Below, one piece after another: positions 50,968-59,278 of a DNA stretch of 64,000 bases. The notes below the pieces were generated by a model. It ran no database searches. It worked only from the letters and a program-made list of their open reading frames with translations, and was not told the origin of the DNA. How positions within the stretch are numbered: the first letter of the stretch is position 1; each line of letters opens with the position of its first letter. Source of the DNA: Micromonospora lupini str. Lupac 08 (GTDB taxonomy: Bacteria; Actinomycetota; Actinomycetes; Mycobacteriales; Micromonosporaceae); NCBI RefSeq assembly GCF_000297395.2, contig NZ_HF570108.1, positions 943,685 to 1,007,684 of the forward strand. The letters run 5' to 3'. The position numbers and the translations under genes were made by a program.

Positions 50968-50989
50968 ACGGGCCGGGGACGGTGGAGCG

Positions 50990-51577
50990 GTGAGCGGCAG
51001 CGCCAGCATCGACGACCTGCTCACCTTCGAGGAGGAGCGGCCGAAGCGGGACGACCGTGACAAGCCGGGCCGGGCCGGGCGTGTGTTCCGGGCCCTGGCC
51101 GGCAACGCCGCACTGGTCGCCGTGCTTGTCGTCGGCCTCCGGGCGGTGGGTCTGCAGGTGTCGCTGGTGATCCTGGTGGCCGGGGTGTTCGCGGTGTCCG
51201 CGGTGCGTCGGATCGCCGCCGCCCTCGCGGCGCCACCGCCGCCGGCGACCCGGCGCTCCTCCACCACCCAGTACGACGAGGGCACCTGGAACTGGGGTGC
51301 CCGGGACGCGCTGCGCGCCGCCATCAACGGCTGGGAACTCCCGCTGGACTGGTCAACGACGCGACCCGAACGCTTCACCGGGGTCATCCTGCCCCGGCTC
51401 GCGGAACTGGCCGACGAGCGGCTGCGCCTGAAGCACGGCGTGACCCGCGAGTCGGACCCGGGCCGTGCCCGTGCCCTGCTGGGTGACCGGCTGTGGACGT
51501 TCCTGGAGAGCCCGCCCCGCCGCCCCCCGTCGCCGCGCGATCTCGCGGTGATCGTCGCCGAACTGGAGAAGATCTGA
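50990..51577 (+). CDS. Membrane protein of the MoxR operon
   Basis: A 195-residue protein. A charged N-terminus (1-30) is followed by two helices close together (about 38-55 and 57-77) and a cytoplasmic C-terminal domain with TTQYDEGTWNWGARDALRAAI, RLRLKHGVTRESDPGRARALLGDRLW and PPRRPPSPRDLAVIVAELEK. I do not know this family by name, but its place between DUF4129 and MoxR genes suggests it is part of the same system. GTG 50990 follows GGTGGAG; its stop overlaps the MoxR start. Confidence 0.8.
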   Translation: MSGSASIDDLLTFEEERPKRDDRDKPGRAGRVFRALAGNAALVAVLVVGLRAVGLQVSLVILVAGVFAVSAVRRIAAALAAPPPPATRRSSTTQYDEGTWNWGARDALRAAINGWELPLDWSTTRPERFTGVILPRLAELADERLRLKHGVTRESDPGRARALLGDRLWTFLESPPRRPPSPRDLAVIVAELEKI

Positions 51578-52584
51578 TGAACGACGTGGACCGGAGCATG
51601 TCCGCCGCCGAGGTCGGTCGCCTGGCCCGGGCCGTCCTGGACGCGGTCGGCACCGTCGTGGTCGGCAAGCGCGACGCGTTGGAGCTGGTCCTCGCCGGGA
51701 TCCTGGCCGGCGGGCACGTGCTCCTAGAGGACCTGCCGGGCCTGGGCAAGACGCTCACCGCGCGCTCCTTCGCCCAGGCGCTCGGGTTGGACTTCCGCCG
51801 GCTCCAGTTCACCCCGGACCTGCTGCCCGCCGACGTCACCGGCTCCTTCCTCTACGACCAGCGCAACGGCGACTTCACCTTCCGGGCGGGGCCGGTCTTC
51901 ACCAACCTGCTCCTCGCCGACGAGATCAACCGGACGCCGCCGAAGACCCAGTCCGCGCTGCTGGAGGCCATGCAGGAGAAGCAGGTCTCGGTGGAGGGCG
52001 TGACGTACAAGCTGGACGAGCCGTTCCACGTGCTGGCCACCGCCAACCCCATCGAGTACGAGGGCACGTATCCGCTGCCCGAGGCGCAGCTGGACCGGTT
52101 CCTGCTGCGGGTCTCCTTCGGCTATCCGGAGCACGAGGAGGAGTGGGAGGTCCTGCGCCGCCGGATGGGTCGCCGCCGCGAGGAGGCCGACATCAAACCG
52201 GTGGTCGACGCCGCCACCCTGCGGGCGATGCAGGCCGCCCTGGAGGACGTGGTGGTGGAGGACTCGATCGGCCGGTACATCGTGTCCCTCACCGCTGCCA
52301 CCCGGGAACATCCGTCGGTGCTTGTCGGCGCCTCGCCGCGTGGCTCGTTGGCGCTGCTGCTGCTGGCCCGGGTGCGCGCGGTGTTCGGCGGCCGAGACTA
52401 CGTGGTGCCGGAGGACGTCAAGGAGGTGGCGGCGCCCGCCCTGGCCCACCGGATCACCCTGCGCCCGGAGATGTGGCTGCGCCGCGTCGACCCGGCCTTC
52501 GTGGTGGGTGAGGTGTTGGAGGCGACGCCCGCTCCGGCCAGTGGCGCGTTGCCCAGCTACGCCGCCGGCGGGCTCCGGCGCTGA
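51577..52584 (+). CDS. MoxR-family AAA+ ATPase
   Basis: A 335-residue chaperone-like ATPase. Walker A LPGLGKT (53-59), Walker B LLLADE (111-116) followed by INRTPPKTQSALLEAMQEKQ, sensor 1 VLATANPIEYEGTYPLPEAQLDRF, and a C-terminal lid with GASPRGSLALLLLARVRA. MoxR proteins assist assembly of DUF58/VWA partners, and a DUF58 gene follows directly. ATG 51577 shares its A with the previous stop (TGATGA); the stop overlaps the DUF58 start. Confidence 0.95.
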   Translation: MNDVDRSMSAAEVGRLARAVLDAVGTVVVGKRDALELVLAGILAGGHVLLEDLPGLGKTLTARSFAQALGLDFRRLQFTPDLLPADVTGSFLYDQRNGDFTFRAGPVFTNLLLADEINRTPPKTQSALLEAMQEKQVSVEGVTYKLDEPFHVLATANPIEYEGTYPLPEAQLDRFLLRVSFGYPEHEEEWEVLRRRMGRRREEADIKPVVDAATLRAMQAALEDVVVEDSIGRYIVSLTAATREHPSVLVGASPRGSLALLLLARVRAVFGGRDYVVPEDVKEVAAPALAHRITLRPEMWLRRVDPAFVVGEVLEATPAPASGALPSYAAGGLRR

Positions 52585-54026
52585 TGACCGGCCCGACCGC
52601 GCCCGTGCCGCCGTCCACCGAGCCGGAGTCGACAGCCGGCTGGGCGCCCACCCCGGCGCTCGGCCGCGCGGTGCTTCTCGCCGGCCTGTTGCTGGTGGCG
52701 GGGGTCCTGCTGGGGAGGGTCGATCTCGTCGTGCTGGCGGCGCCGTTCGCGCTGGGCACCGCGTACGCGCTGCGCCGCCGGCCCACGACGCTGCCGCAGG
52801 TCTGGATCACCGCCGGGGACGACGCGCCGCTCGTCGAGGGTGGCGAGGTGTCCGCCGCGGTAAGTGTCGGCAACCCGGACGCGGTCGACTACGACCTGGT
52901 GGTGGTGCGGTCCCGGGTCTCGCCGTGGTTGCGGATCACCCGTGCCGGCTTCGCCGGGGCCGGTCCCGCCGCCGATGTCCCGCCCGCCGAGGTCCCGTCC
53001 GCCGCCGGCACGCCCGCCGGGAACCGTCGTTCGGCCGCCGACCGGCCGTTCGTGACCTCGGTGCCCGCCGCCGAGGCGGTGGACCTGGAATTGGCCGGCC
53101 GGGCGCTGCGCTGGGGTCGACACCCGGTCGGTCCCGCCGGAGCGCGGGTCGCCACGGCGGGTGGTCTGCTGGTCTCCCGAGCGGTGTTCACCGAGCCGGT
53201 CGGGGTGCGGGTCTATCCGCGTACCGAACCGTTCGAGGCGGTGGAGGCGATGCCCCGCGCCGCCGGCCTGGTCGGCGCGCACCACTCCCGCCGGCCCGGT
53301 GAGGGCGGCGAACTGGCCGGCGTACGGATCTTCGCCCCCGGCGACCGGCTGCGCCGTGTCGACTGGCGGGTGTCGCTGCGCGCCCGGCAGTTGCACGTGG
53401 CGGCCACCCTCTCCGACCGGGACGCCGAGGTGGTGGTGCTGCTCGACGTGCTCGCCGAGGCCGGGCGCTCCGGCGGGGTGGACGGCTCGGCCTCGGTGCT
53501 GGACACCACAGTGCGGGCCACCGCGGCGATCGCCGAGCACTACCTGCACCGGGGCGACCGGGTGTCGCTTCTGGAGTACGGGCCGGGAGCCCGCCGCCTG
53601 CGCGCTGCCGCCGGTCGCCGGCAGTACCTGACCGTCCTGGAGTGGCTGCTCGACGTACGCGCCGACGCCTCCCAGCACGAGCCGTACGAGCAGGTCTTCG
53701 GCCCGCAGCAGCTCTCCTCGGACGCGTTGGTGGTGGTCCTCACCCCGCTGCTGGACGAGCGGTCGGCGCAGATGCTGGCGCGGCTGGCCCGCTCCGGCCG
53801 GTTCGTGGTGGCTGTCGACACGCTGCCGGCCAACCTGACGCCGCCGAAGGATCGGGGGTGGGCCGAGGTGGCGTACCGCCTGTGGCGGCTGGACCGGGAG
53901 ACCATGATCGGGCAGCTCCGGGAGCACGGCGTGCCCGTGGTGCGCTGGGCCGGCGCGGGGAGCCTGGACCAGGTGCTGCGGGACGTGGCGCGGCTGGCCA
54001 CGGCCCCAAGGGTCGGTTCCCGGTGA
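52584..54026 (+). CDS. DUF58 (VWA-like) protein
   Basis: A 480-residue protein. Two N-terminal helices (about 30-65), then a beta-rich region (70-210) and the DUF58 domain with RIFAPGDRLRRVDWRVSLRARQLHV (split) and a degenerate von Willebrand A fold (AEVVVLLDVLAEAG, LVVVLTPLLDERS). It should be the client of the upstream MoxR ATPase; such pairs are linked to envelope or surface-protein maturation. ATG 52584 overlaps the MoxR stop. Confidence 0.93.
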   Translation: MTGPTAPVPPSTEPESTAGWAPTPALGRAVLLAGLLLVAGVLLGRVDLVVLAAPFALGTAYALRRRPTTLPQVWITAGDDAPLVEGGEVSAAVSVGNPDAVDYDLVVVRSRVSPWLRITRAGFAGAGPAADVPPAEVPSAAGTPAGNRRSAADRPFVTSVPAAEAVDLELAGRALRWGRHPVGPAGARVATAGGLLVSRAVFTEPVGVRVYPRTEPFEAVEAMPRAAGLVGAHHSRRPGEGGELAGVRIFAPGDRLRRVDWRVSLRARQLHVAATLSDRDAEVVVLLDVLAEAGRSGGVDGSASVLDTTVRATAAIAEHYLHRGDRVSLLEYGPGARRLRAAAGRRQYLTVLEWLLDVRADASQHEPYEQVFGPQQLSSDALVVVLTPLLDERSAQMLARLARSGRFVVAVDTLPANLTPPKDRGWAEVAYRLWRLDRETMIGQLREHGVPVVRWAGAGSLDQVLRDVARLATAPRVGSR

Positions 54027-54105
54027 GCGTGAGGAGTGAGCCGGGTTTGCGAGCCCCGCAGTCGCGAACGAAAAGCGGCCCGGTGAGGATCGAGGGTGAG
54101 TGCAG

Positions 54106-54669
54106 ATGATCGACGCGGTCACCGGGCGGGTTCGGGCTGCCCAGGAGGCGGTGGCTCGGATCAGCGCCGTTCCGCTGATGGTCCGGGTCGCGATCTTCGT
54201 CACCGCGCTGGCCGGGTTGGCGCTGGCGTTTCCCGCCGAGGTGCTGATCGGCCGGCCGCTGCTGTTTCTGGCGGTGGCGGCGGTGCTGCCCGCGGTGGGT
54301 CCGCGGCGGCTGTGGCCGACCTTCGTGGCGCTGGTCATGGTCGGTGGCTGGTTGCTCGCCACCGACGGGTACGGCCGGCCGGTGGCGTTGTGGCGGCTGC
54401 TCGCCGTCGCCGCGCTGCTGTACCTGGGGCACTCCCTGTGCGCGTTGGCGGCGCTGCTGCCCTACGACGCGGTGGTGGACCCGGAGCTGGTCACCCGGTG
54501 GTTGCTGCGGGTGGGGGCGGTGCTGTTGGGCACGGCCGTGCTGGCGGTGCTGCTGTTGCAGGCGGCGGGCCTGGGCGGGGAGGCCGGGTATCAGTGGGTC
54601 ACCGTGCTGGGGTTGTTGGTGGCGGTGGGTGTGGTCGCGTTGCTGGGTTGGCTGCTGCGGCGTAGGTGA
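54106..54669 (+). CDS. Membrane protein closing the MoxR operon
   Basis: A 187-residue protein with about five hydrophobic segments (VRVAIFVTALAGLALAFPAEV, LLFLAVAAVLPAVG, FVALVMVGGWLLATDG and two more) and few polar loops. No motif recognised. It occupies the place where transglutaminase (TgpA-like) proteins stand in many MoxR/DUF58 operons but has no transglutaminase domain. ATG 54106 is preceded by GAGGGTGAG. Confidence 0.75.
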   Translation: MIDAVTGRVRAAQEAVARISAVPLMVRVAIFVTALAGLALAFPAEVLIGRPLLFLAVAAVLPAVGPRRLWPTFVALVMVGGWLLATDGYGRPVALWRLLAVAALLYLGHSLCALAALLPYDAVVDPELVTRWLLRVGAVLLGTAVLAVLLLQAAGLGGEAGYQWVTVLGLLVAVGVVALLGWLLRRR

Positions 54670-54772
54670 ACACCTGAGGCGACAGGGTTACGCAGGTCAC
54701 AGGGGTTGTGTTCCGTCACAGATGGGGGGCGCGAGCGGGATTACCTGAGCCGGGCGGGGAAAGATAGATGAC

Positions 54773-56104
54773 GTGAATCCGAAGCGGATCCTTGTGGTGG
54801 GTGCCGGGCACGTTGGTCTCTACGCGGCCCTGCGCCTGTCAAAGAAGCTCAGCTCCCGTGAGGCTGAGGTCATCGTCGTGGACCCCCAGCCCCACATGAC
54901 CTACCAGCCGTTCCTGCCCGAGGCTGCGGCGGGAAACATCTCCCCCCGGCACTCCGTGGTGCCGCTGCGGCGCGAGCTGCGCCGGTGCAAGGTGGTGGCG
55001 GGAACGGTCACGCGTGTCGAGCACGACCGCAAGGTGGCCACCGTGCAGCCGATCGTCGGCCCGGCCCGGGAGATCGCGTACGACCACGTGATCGTCGCGC
55101 CGGGTTCGGTGTCCCGGACGCTGCCGATTCCGGGCCTGCACGAGCAGGGCATCGGGTTCAAGACCATCGGTGAGGCGATCTACCTCCGTAACCACGTGCT
55201 GGACCGGCTGGACGTCGCGGCCGTGACCCCGGACCCGGAGGTTCGCCGCTCGGCGCTGACCTTCACGTTCGTCGGTGGCGGTTACGCGGGCATCGAGGCG
55301 CTCGCCGAGATGGAGGACATGGCCCGCGACGCCCTGCGCTATTACCCGGAGCTCGAGCCGGAGGACATGCGCTGGGTGCTGGTGGAGGCCACCAACCGGG
55401 TTCTGCCCGAGGTCGATCGGGACATGGGCGCCTACACGGTGCAGCAGCTGCTCAAGCGCAACATGGACATCCGACTGGACACCCGCCTGGAGTCCTGCGT
55501 CGACGGGGTGGTCAAGCTCTCCGACGGCGACAGCTTCCGCTCCGACACGATCGTCTGGACGGCCGGCGTGAAGCCGTCGCCGATGCTGGACGCGACGGAC
55601 TTCCCGCGTGACGAGCGCCGGCGGGTCACCTGCATCCCCACGCTCCAGGTGGTCGACGGCGACCAGGTCATCGAGGGCGCGTGGAGCGCCGGTGACTGCG
55701 CCGCCGTGCCGGACCTGACCAAGGAGCCGGGCAACTTCTGCTCGCCGAGCGCGCAGCACGCGGTGCGTCAGGCGGCGCGGATGGCCGACAACATCGCGGC
55801 CGTGATCCGGGGTCGCGAACCGGTCAACTACAAGCACAAGCACGCCGGCAGCGTGGCCAGCCTCGGCCTGCACAAGGGTGTCGCCCAGGTGTACGGCATC
55901 AAGATGACCGGCTGGCCGGCCTGGTTCATGCACCGGACGTACCACATGAGCCGGATCCCCTCGTTCAACCGCAAGGTCCGCGTGGTGGTGGACTGGTCGC
56001 TGGCGTTCTTCCTCAAGCGTGAGGTCGTCGCCCTCGGTCAGTTGCACGACCCGCGCGAGGAGTTCGTCGAGGCGTCCCAGCCGGTGGGCGCGCCGCGCGT
56101 CTGA
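54773..56104 (+). CDS. ndh: Type II NADH dehydrogenase
   Basis: A 443-residue membrane-associated flavoprotein passing electrons from NADH to quinone without pumping protons. FAD motif ILVVGAGHVGLYAAL, NADH motif FTFVGGGYAGIEALAEM, second FAD motif SAGDCAAVPD and the family's QHAVRQA. The GHVGLY variant and GNFCSPSAQHA are of the actinobacterial NDH-2 type. C-terminal amphipathic and hydrophobic segments (VVVDWSLAFFLKREVV) should dock to the membrane. GTG 54773. Upstream 54680-54720 has two TCACA half-sites that only partly fit Crp or Rex. A strong terminator follows. Confidence 0.94.
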   Translation: MNPKRILVVGAGHVGLYAALRLSKKLSSREAEVIVVDPQPHMTYQPFLPEAAAGNISPRHSVVPLRRELRRCKVVAGTVTRVEHDRKVATVQPIVGPAREIAYDHVIVAPGSVSRTLPIPGLHEQGIGFKTIGEAIYLRNHVLDRLDVAAVTPDPEVRRSALTFTFVGGGYAGIEALAEMEDMARDALRYYPELEPEDMRWVLVEATNRVLPEVDRDMGAYTVQQLLKRNMDIRLDTRLESCVDGVVKLSDGDSFRSDTIVWTAGVKPSPMLDATDFPRDERRRVTCIPTLQVVDGDQVIEGAWSAGDCAAVPDLTKEPGNFCSPSAQHAVRQAARMADNIAAVIRGREPVNYKHKHAGSVASLGLHKGVAQVYGIKMTGWPAWFMHRTYHMSRIPSFNRKVRVVVDWSLAFFLKREVVALGQLHDPREEFVEASQPVGAPRV

Positions 56105-56113
56105 GCAAACTGG

Positions 56114-56151
56114 ACGAAAGGGCCCCTCCCGACCGGGAGGGGCCCTTTCGT
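56114..56151. terminator. Perfect 17-bp bidirectional terminator
   Basis: The left arm 56114-56130 (ACGAAAGGGCCCCTCCC) pairs exactly with 56135-56151 around loop GACC. Lies between ndh and the convergent membrane protein gene. Confidence 0.8.
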
Positions 56152-56172
56152 GCTGTCTGACGTCGGGTGGCG

Positions 56173-58032
56173 TCAGACCCGCCAGATCCAGGCGTCGGCG
56201 ATGCGGGTGGCCGGACCGTACAACTGCTCCAGGGTCGCCCGCAGGCTGTCGGCGTGCGGCGCGTCGTCGGCCAGCGCCACGCAGGACGCGCCCCAGAAGT
56301 CGACGTCCCGGGCGGCCTGCCGGCGCTGCTCGTCGCCGATGGCCGGCTGGTCGCCGCGGCGGGCGACGTCGGCCAGCAGGGCGGAGGTTGGCTGCTTGAA
56401 GGTGCCCATGGCGGCGGTGCCACCGCGCCCGTACGGGCCGATGAAGAACCCCTCGGGCAGGCCGAACCCGGCGTCGGCGGCGGCCGCCCAGCGCATCGGC
56501 CACGGTTCCTTGGGGGTGGGCAGCGGCACCGGGACCAGCACCCCGCCCGGGCGGACGCACTGCCGCCAGTGCCCGCCGGTGATGAACTCCGGCACGGCGG
56601 GCCGCTCGGCGGTCGGCAGCGGGGTCGGGAAGATCGGCAGCAGGGCCGCGACGACGGCCAGTGGCACCAGCCGTCGTGCCCGGCCGGTGCCGCGCAGGGC
56701 CCGGTCGACGGCCAGGACCAGCAGTGTCGCCACGATCGGAAGCAGTGCCAGGCCGAACCGCATCGGCAGCGCGCCGTCCACCACCGGCAATCCGGCCAGC
56801 AGGGCGTACGGGCCGGGCAGTGCGGTGCGGGTGCCACCGAGAACCACCTCCGGGCCGAGGGAGAGCGTGCCCATCACCAGCGCCGCCACCACGCAGGCGA
56901 GCACCAGCCGCCGCCGGCCGGCCCAGACCGCGCAGGCGGCGGTGACCAGCAGCAGTGGCCAGCCCAGGAAGGTGTTGTACTCGGCGGGGCCGGTGGTCAG
57001 CCGGGACGCCTCGTCGCTGCCGGCGATCGACAGCGGGGAGACCGCCCACCAGCTGCCGAGGTCGGCCGAGAAGTAGGCCGGGCTGAACATCCCGTCGGCG
57101 ACGCCCTGCGGCCCGGCGAACTGGAACCACAGCGGGTAGCCGAGCACCAGCAGCGCCAGGCCGGCGGCGATCGCCAGCCCGCCGGCGAATCCGGGAAGTG
57201 CCCGCCGGGCGAGGTCCCGGTCCGCGACGGCGTAGCTGACCGCCATCACCAGCAGTGTGACGGCGGAGAGGAAGAGGACCTCCTCGCCGATGAAGACCTG
57301 CGCGGTGACGGCCGCGGCCAGCCCGACAGCGGAGCTGATCATCCGGCGTCGGTCCGGGCCCGCCGACCGGGCGCGGCCCGTCCCGTCGATTGTCGTGGGG
57401 CCGGGATCGGACGCGCGGAGCAGCCGGACCACCAGCCAGACGATCACCGGCACCAGCCACTGCGCCGTCATGTGCAGGTGGCTGTTGGACTGCGAGATCA
57501 TGCCCGGTCCGAAGCCGCACAACCCGCCGCCGAGCGCGGCGGCGAGGCGGTGGGCGCGCAGCGTCCGGTGGAACAGCAGGTACCAGGCGAGGGCGGTGCC
57601 GGCCAGGTTGGCGGCGGCGAGCAGCGCGAAGGTGGTGGGCGCGCCGAGCAGGAGGGTGATCGGCGCGCAGACGACACCGAGCGCGATGACAGTGGTGTTG
57701 GCCATCAGGTTGACGCCGTCCGGGGCGTTGAGCCGGTCGGTGAGCAGATGGAAGTCACCGAGCAGCGCTCTCGCGTCGACCGCCAGGAACCACTCGTAGA
57801 GCGTCTGGTCCTCGGGGTTGAGCGCCAACGTCCGCCCACCCGGGTCGGGCCACAGCCCGTGGGTCAGCCAGCCGGCCAACGCCACCCAGACCACCACGAT
57901 CAGCAGGTCCGTCCGGTGGCGGCGGGCGGCGGCCAGCAGCCGGACGGCCCGGGGCCGGCGGATGACCTGATCGTCGAGGCGGAAGACCTGGTCAGGGGCG
58001 GCGTCGGGGGCCGTTGGGGCTGCGCTGCTCAC
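56173..58032 (-). CDS. Large polytopic membrane protein, possible GT-C glycosyltransferase
   Basis: A 619-residue membrane protein with about 11-12 helices and a soluble C-terminal part of about 130 residues. An early external loop contains EDQTLYEWFLAVDARALLGD and NAPDGVNLMANTT, and a later one SQSNSHLHMTAQW. Acidic residues in the first loop and the overall layout recall GT-C type polyprenyl-phosphate sugar transferases, but I see no definitive signature. GTG 58032 has TAGGGT (58040-58045, minus strand) 7 bases upstream; the upstream open frame runs into the tRNA gene and is not coding. Confidence 0.8.
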   Translation of the reverse strand: MSSAAPTAPDAAPDQVFRLDDQVIRRPRAVRLLAAARRHRTDLLIVVVWVALAGWLTHGLWPDPGGRTLALNPEDQTLYEWFLAVDARALLGDFHLLTDRLNAPDGVNLMANTTVIALGVVCAPITLLLGAPTTFALLAAANLAGTALAWYLLFHRTLRAHRLAAALGGGLCGFGPGMISQSNSHLHMTAQWLVPVIVWLVVRLLRASDPGPTTIDGTGRARSAGPDRRRMISSAVGLAAAVTAQVFIGEEVLFLSAVTLLVMAVSYAVADRDLARRALPGFAGGLAIAAGLALLVLGYPLWFQFAGPQGVADGMFSPAYFSADLGSWWAVSPLSIAGSDEASRLTTGPAEYNTFLGWPLLLVTAACAVWAGRRRLVLACVVAALVMGTLSLGPEVVLGGTRTALPGPYALLAGLPVVDGALPMRFGLALLPIVATLLVLAVDRALRGTGRARRLVPLAVVAALLPIFPTPLPTAERPAVPEFITGGHWRQCVRPGGVLVPVPLPTPKEPWPMRWAAAADAGFGLPEGFFIGPYGRGGTAAMGTFKQPTSALLADVARRGDQPAIGDEQRRQAARDVDFWGASCVALADDAPHADSLRATLEQLYGPATRIADAWIWRV

Positions 58033-58039
58033 GGCATCG

Positions 58040-58045
58040 ACCCTA
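58040..58045 (-). promoter_or_regulatory. -10 box of leaderless membrane protein gene
   Basis: TAGGGT on the minus strand, 7 bases before GTG 58032. Confidence 0.55.
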
Positions 58046-58133
58046 ATGTGGCCAGCCTGGCGGGGTACGCCGGGTCGCCGTCGACCCGCTACGGTGACAC
58101 TGCACCGTGCGTGTCGGCGCGCGGGTGCCACCC

Positions 58134-58214
58134 GCCCGGGTGGTGGAAAGGCAGACACGGCCGCCTTAAAAGCGGCTGCCGAAAGGCGTGCGGGTTCGAC
58201 CCCCGCCCCGGGCA
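58134..58214 (+). tRNA. tRNA-Leu (anticodon UAA)
   Basis: A class II tRNA of 81 bases. Acceptor GCCCGGG (58134-58140) pairs with CCCGGGC (58207-58213). The anticodon stem GCCGC/GCGGC encloses the loop CTTAAAA with anticodon TAA. There is a long variable arm (TGCCGAAAGGCG) and a T-arm GCGGG-TTCGACC-CCCGC. CCA is not encoded after the discriminator A. UUA codons are very rare in such GC-rich genomes; in Streptomyces the equivalent tRNA (bldA) gates developmental genes. Confidence 0.93.
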
Positions 58215-58273
58215 CCCAGCCGCCACGGCCTCCGCGTTCCCATTCGTGATCACCAGGAGTGGGCTGGGCAGTT

Positions 58274-58279
58274 TACTCT
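58274..58279 (+). promoter_or_regulatory. -10 box upstream of YccA-family gene
   Basis: TACTCT about 48 bases before GTG 58327; the leader carries GAGGGAGG as ribosome site. Confidence 0.35.
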
Positions 58280-58326
58280 TGGAGGGCACGTTCACGTGCA
58301 AACGACCCCCTGAGGGAGGCCAGAAA

Positions 58327-59142
58327 GTGAAGACCTCGAACCCGGTGCTCGCCCGGCTCGGCCAGGCGGCCGAGCGGGAGCGCTCCGCCGGGTACGCACC
58401 GACCGGGCCGTACGGACAGCCCGGCATTCCCCAGCAGTACCCGTCCCAGGCCGGCTACCCGGCAGCGCCGCCCGCCGTGGCGCCCATGACCGTCGACGAC
58501 GTGGTCGTCAAGTCGGTCGCGCTGCTCGGCATCACCGGCATCACCGCCGCGGTCGCCTGGGTGCTCGTGCCCGACGCGCTGGTCCGCACCGCCTGGATCG
58601 GCGCGGCGGTGGTCGGCCTGGTGATCGGCCTGATCATCTCGTTCTCCCGGATGGCCAACCCGGCGCTCGTCATCGCGTACGCGGTGGTCGAGGGCGTCTT
58701 CGTCGGCATGATCAGCAAGGCGTTCGAGTCTTTCTACGACGGCATCGTGCTCCAGGCCGCCGTAGCGAGCTTCGGCATCTTCTTCCTGATGGCGATGATC
58801 TACAAGGCGAAGATCATTCGGGCCACCCCGATGTTCGTCAAGGTCGTGACCGCCTCGATCGTCGGCCTGGCGGCCGTCATGCTGATCAACCTGGTGCTGG
58901 CGCTGTTCGGCATCAACACGGGCCTGCGGGACGGCAGCCCGCTGGCGATCGGCTTCAGCCTGGTCTGCATCGTGTTCGCGTCGCTGAACTTCGTGCTCAG
59001 CTTCAAGGAGATCGAGGACGGCGTCCGGATGGGCCTGCCCCAGCGCTACTCCTGGGTGGCCGCGTTCGGCATCCTGGTCAGCCTGGTCTGGCTCTACATC
59101 GAGATCCTGCGCCTGCTCAGCTACTTCCAGGGCGACGACTGA
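58327..59142 (+). CDS. Bax inhibitor-1 / YccA family membrane protein
   Basis: A 271-residue protein. A Pro/Gly/Tyr-rich cytoplasmic N-terminus (about 1-50) is followed by seven helices typical of the BI-1/YccA family, with the family pieces VAYAVVEGVFVGMISKAFE-like (residues about 118-136), FLMAMIYKAKIIRATP and SLNFVLSFKEIEDGV. Actinobacterial members are uncharacterised. GTG 58327 follows GAGGGAGG with 7-base spacing. A paralogue lies just downstream past a terminator. Confidence 0.92.
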   Translation: MKTSNPVLARLGQAAERERSAGYAPTGPYGQPGIPQQYPSQAGYPAAPPAVAPMTVDDVVVKSVALLGITGITAAVAWVLVPDALVRTAWIGAAVVGLVIGLIISFSRMANPALVIAYAVVEGVFVGMISKAFESFYDGIVLQAAVASFGIFFLMAMIYKAKIIRATPMFVKVVTASIVGLAAVMLINLVLALFGINTGLRDGSPLAIGFSLVCIVFASLNFVLSFKEIEDGVRMGLPQRYSWVAAFGILVSLVWLYIEILRLLSYFQGDD

Positions 59143-59159
59143 CAGTCGTCCGCTCTGCC

Positions 59160-59199
59160 GACGGCGCCCGTCCCCGCTCTGGTGGGGGCGGGCGCCGTC
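59160..59199 (+). terminator. 16-bp terminator hairpin
   Basis: Bases 59160-59175 pair with 59184-59199 (one G-T pair) around an 8-base loop, 18 bases after the YccA-family stop. Confidence 0.7.
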
Positions 59200-59278
59200 G
59201 TCCGCGCCGTTTCACCGCCACCGCCGGTCCGGGCGGGGCAGAGTGACTGCGGGGGGTACGCGGGCGGAGGAGGCGACG

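Noticed and set aside
54680..54720. Rex or Crp operator upstream of ndh
   Set aside because: TTGTGTTCCGTCACAG has a spacer two bases too short for either protein, and the other half-site pair matches only 8 of 10; kept only as a remark.
56167..58326. Long upstream extension of the YccA-family frame
   Set aside because: Would run antisense through a 619-residue membrane protein and through the tRNA-Leu gene; the true start is GTG 58327 with a strong ribosome site.
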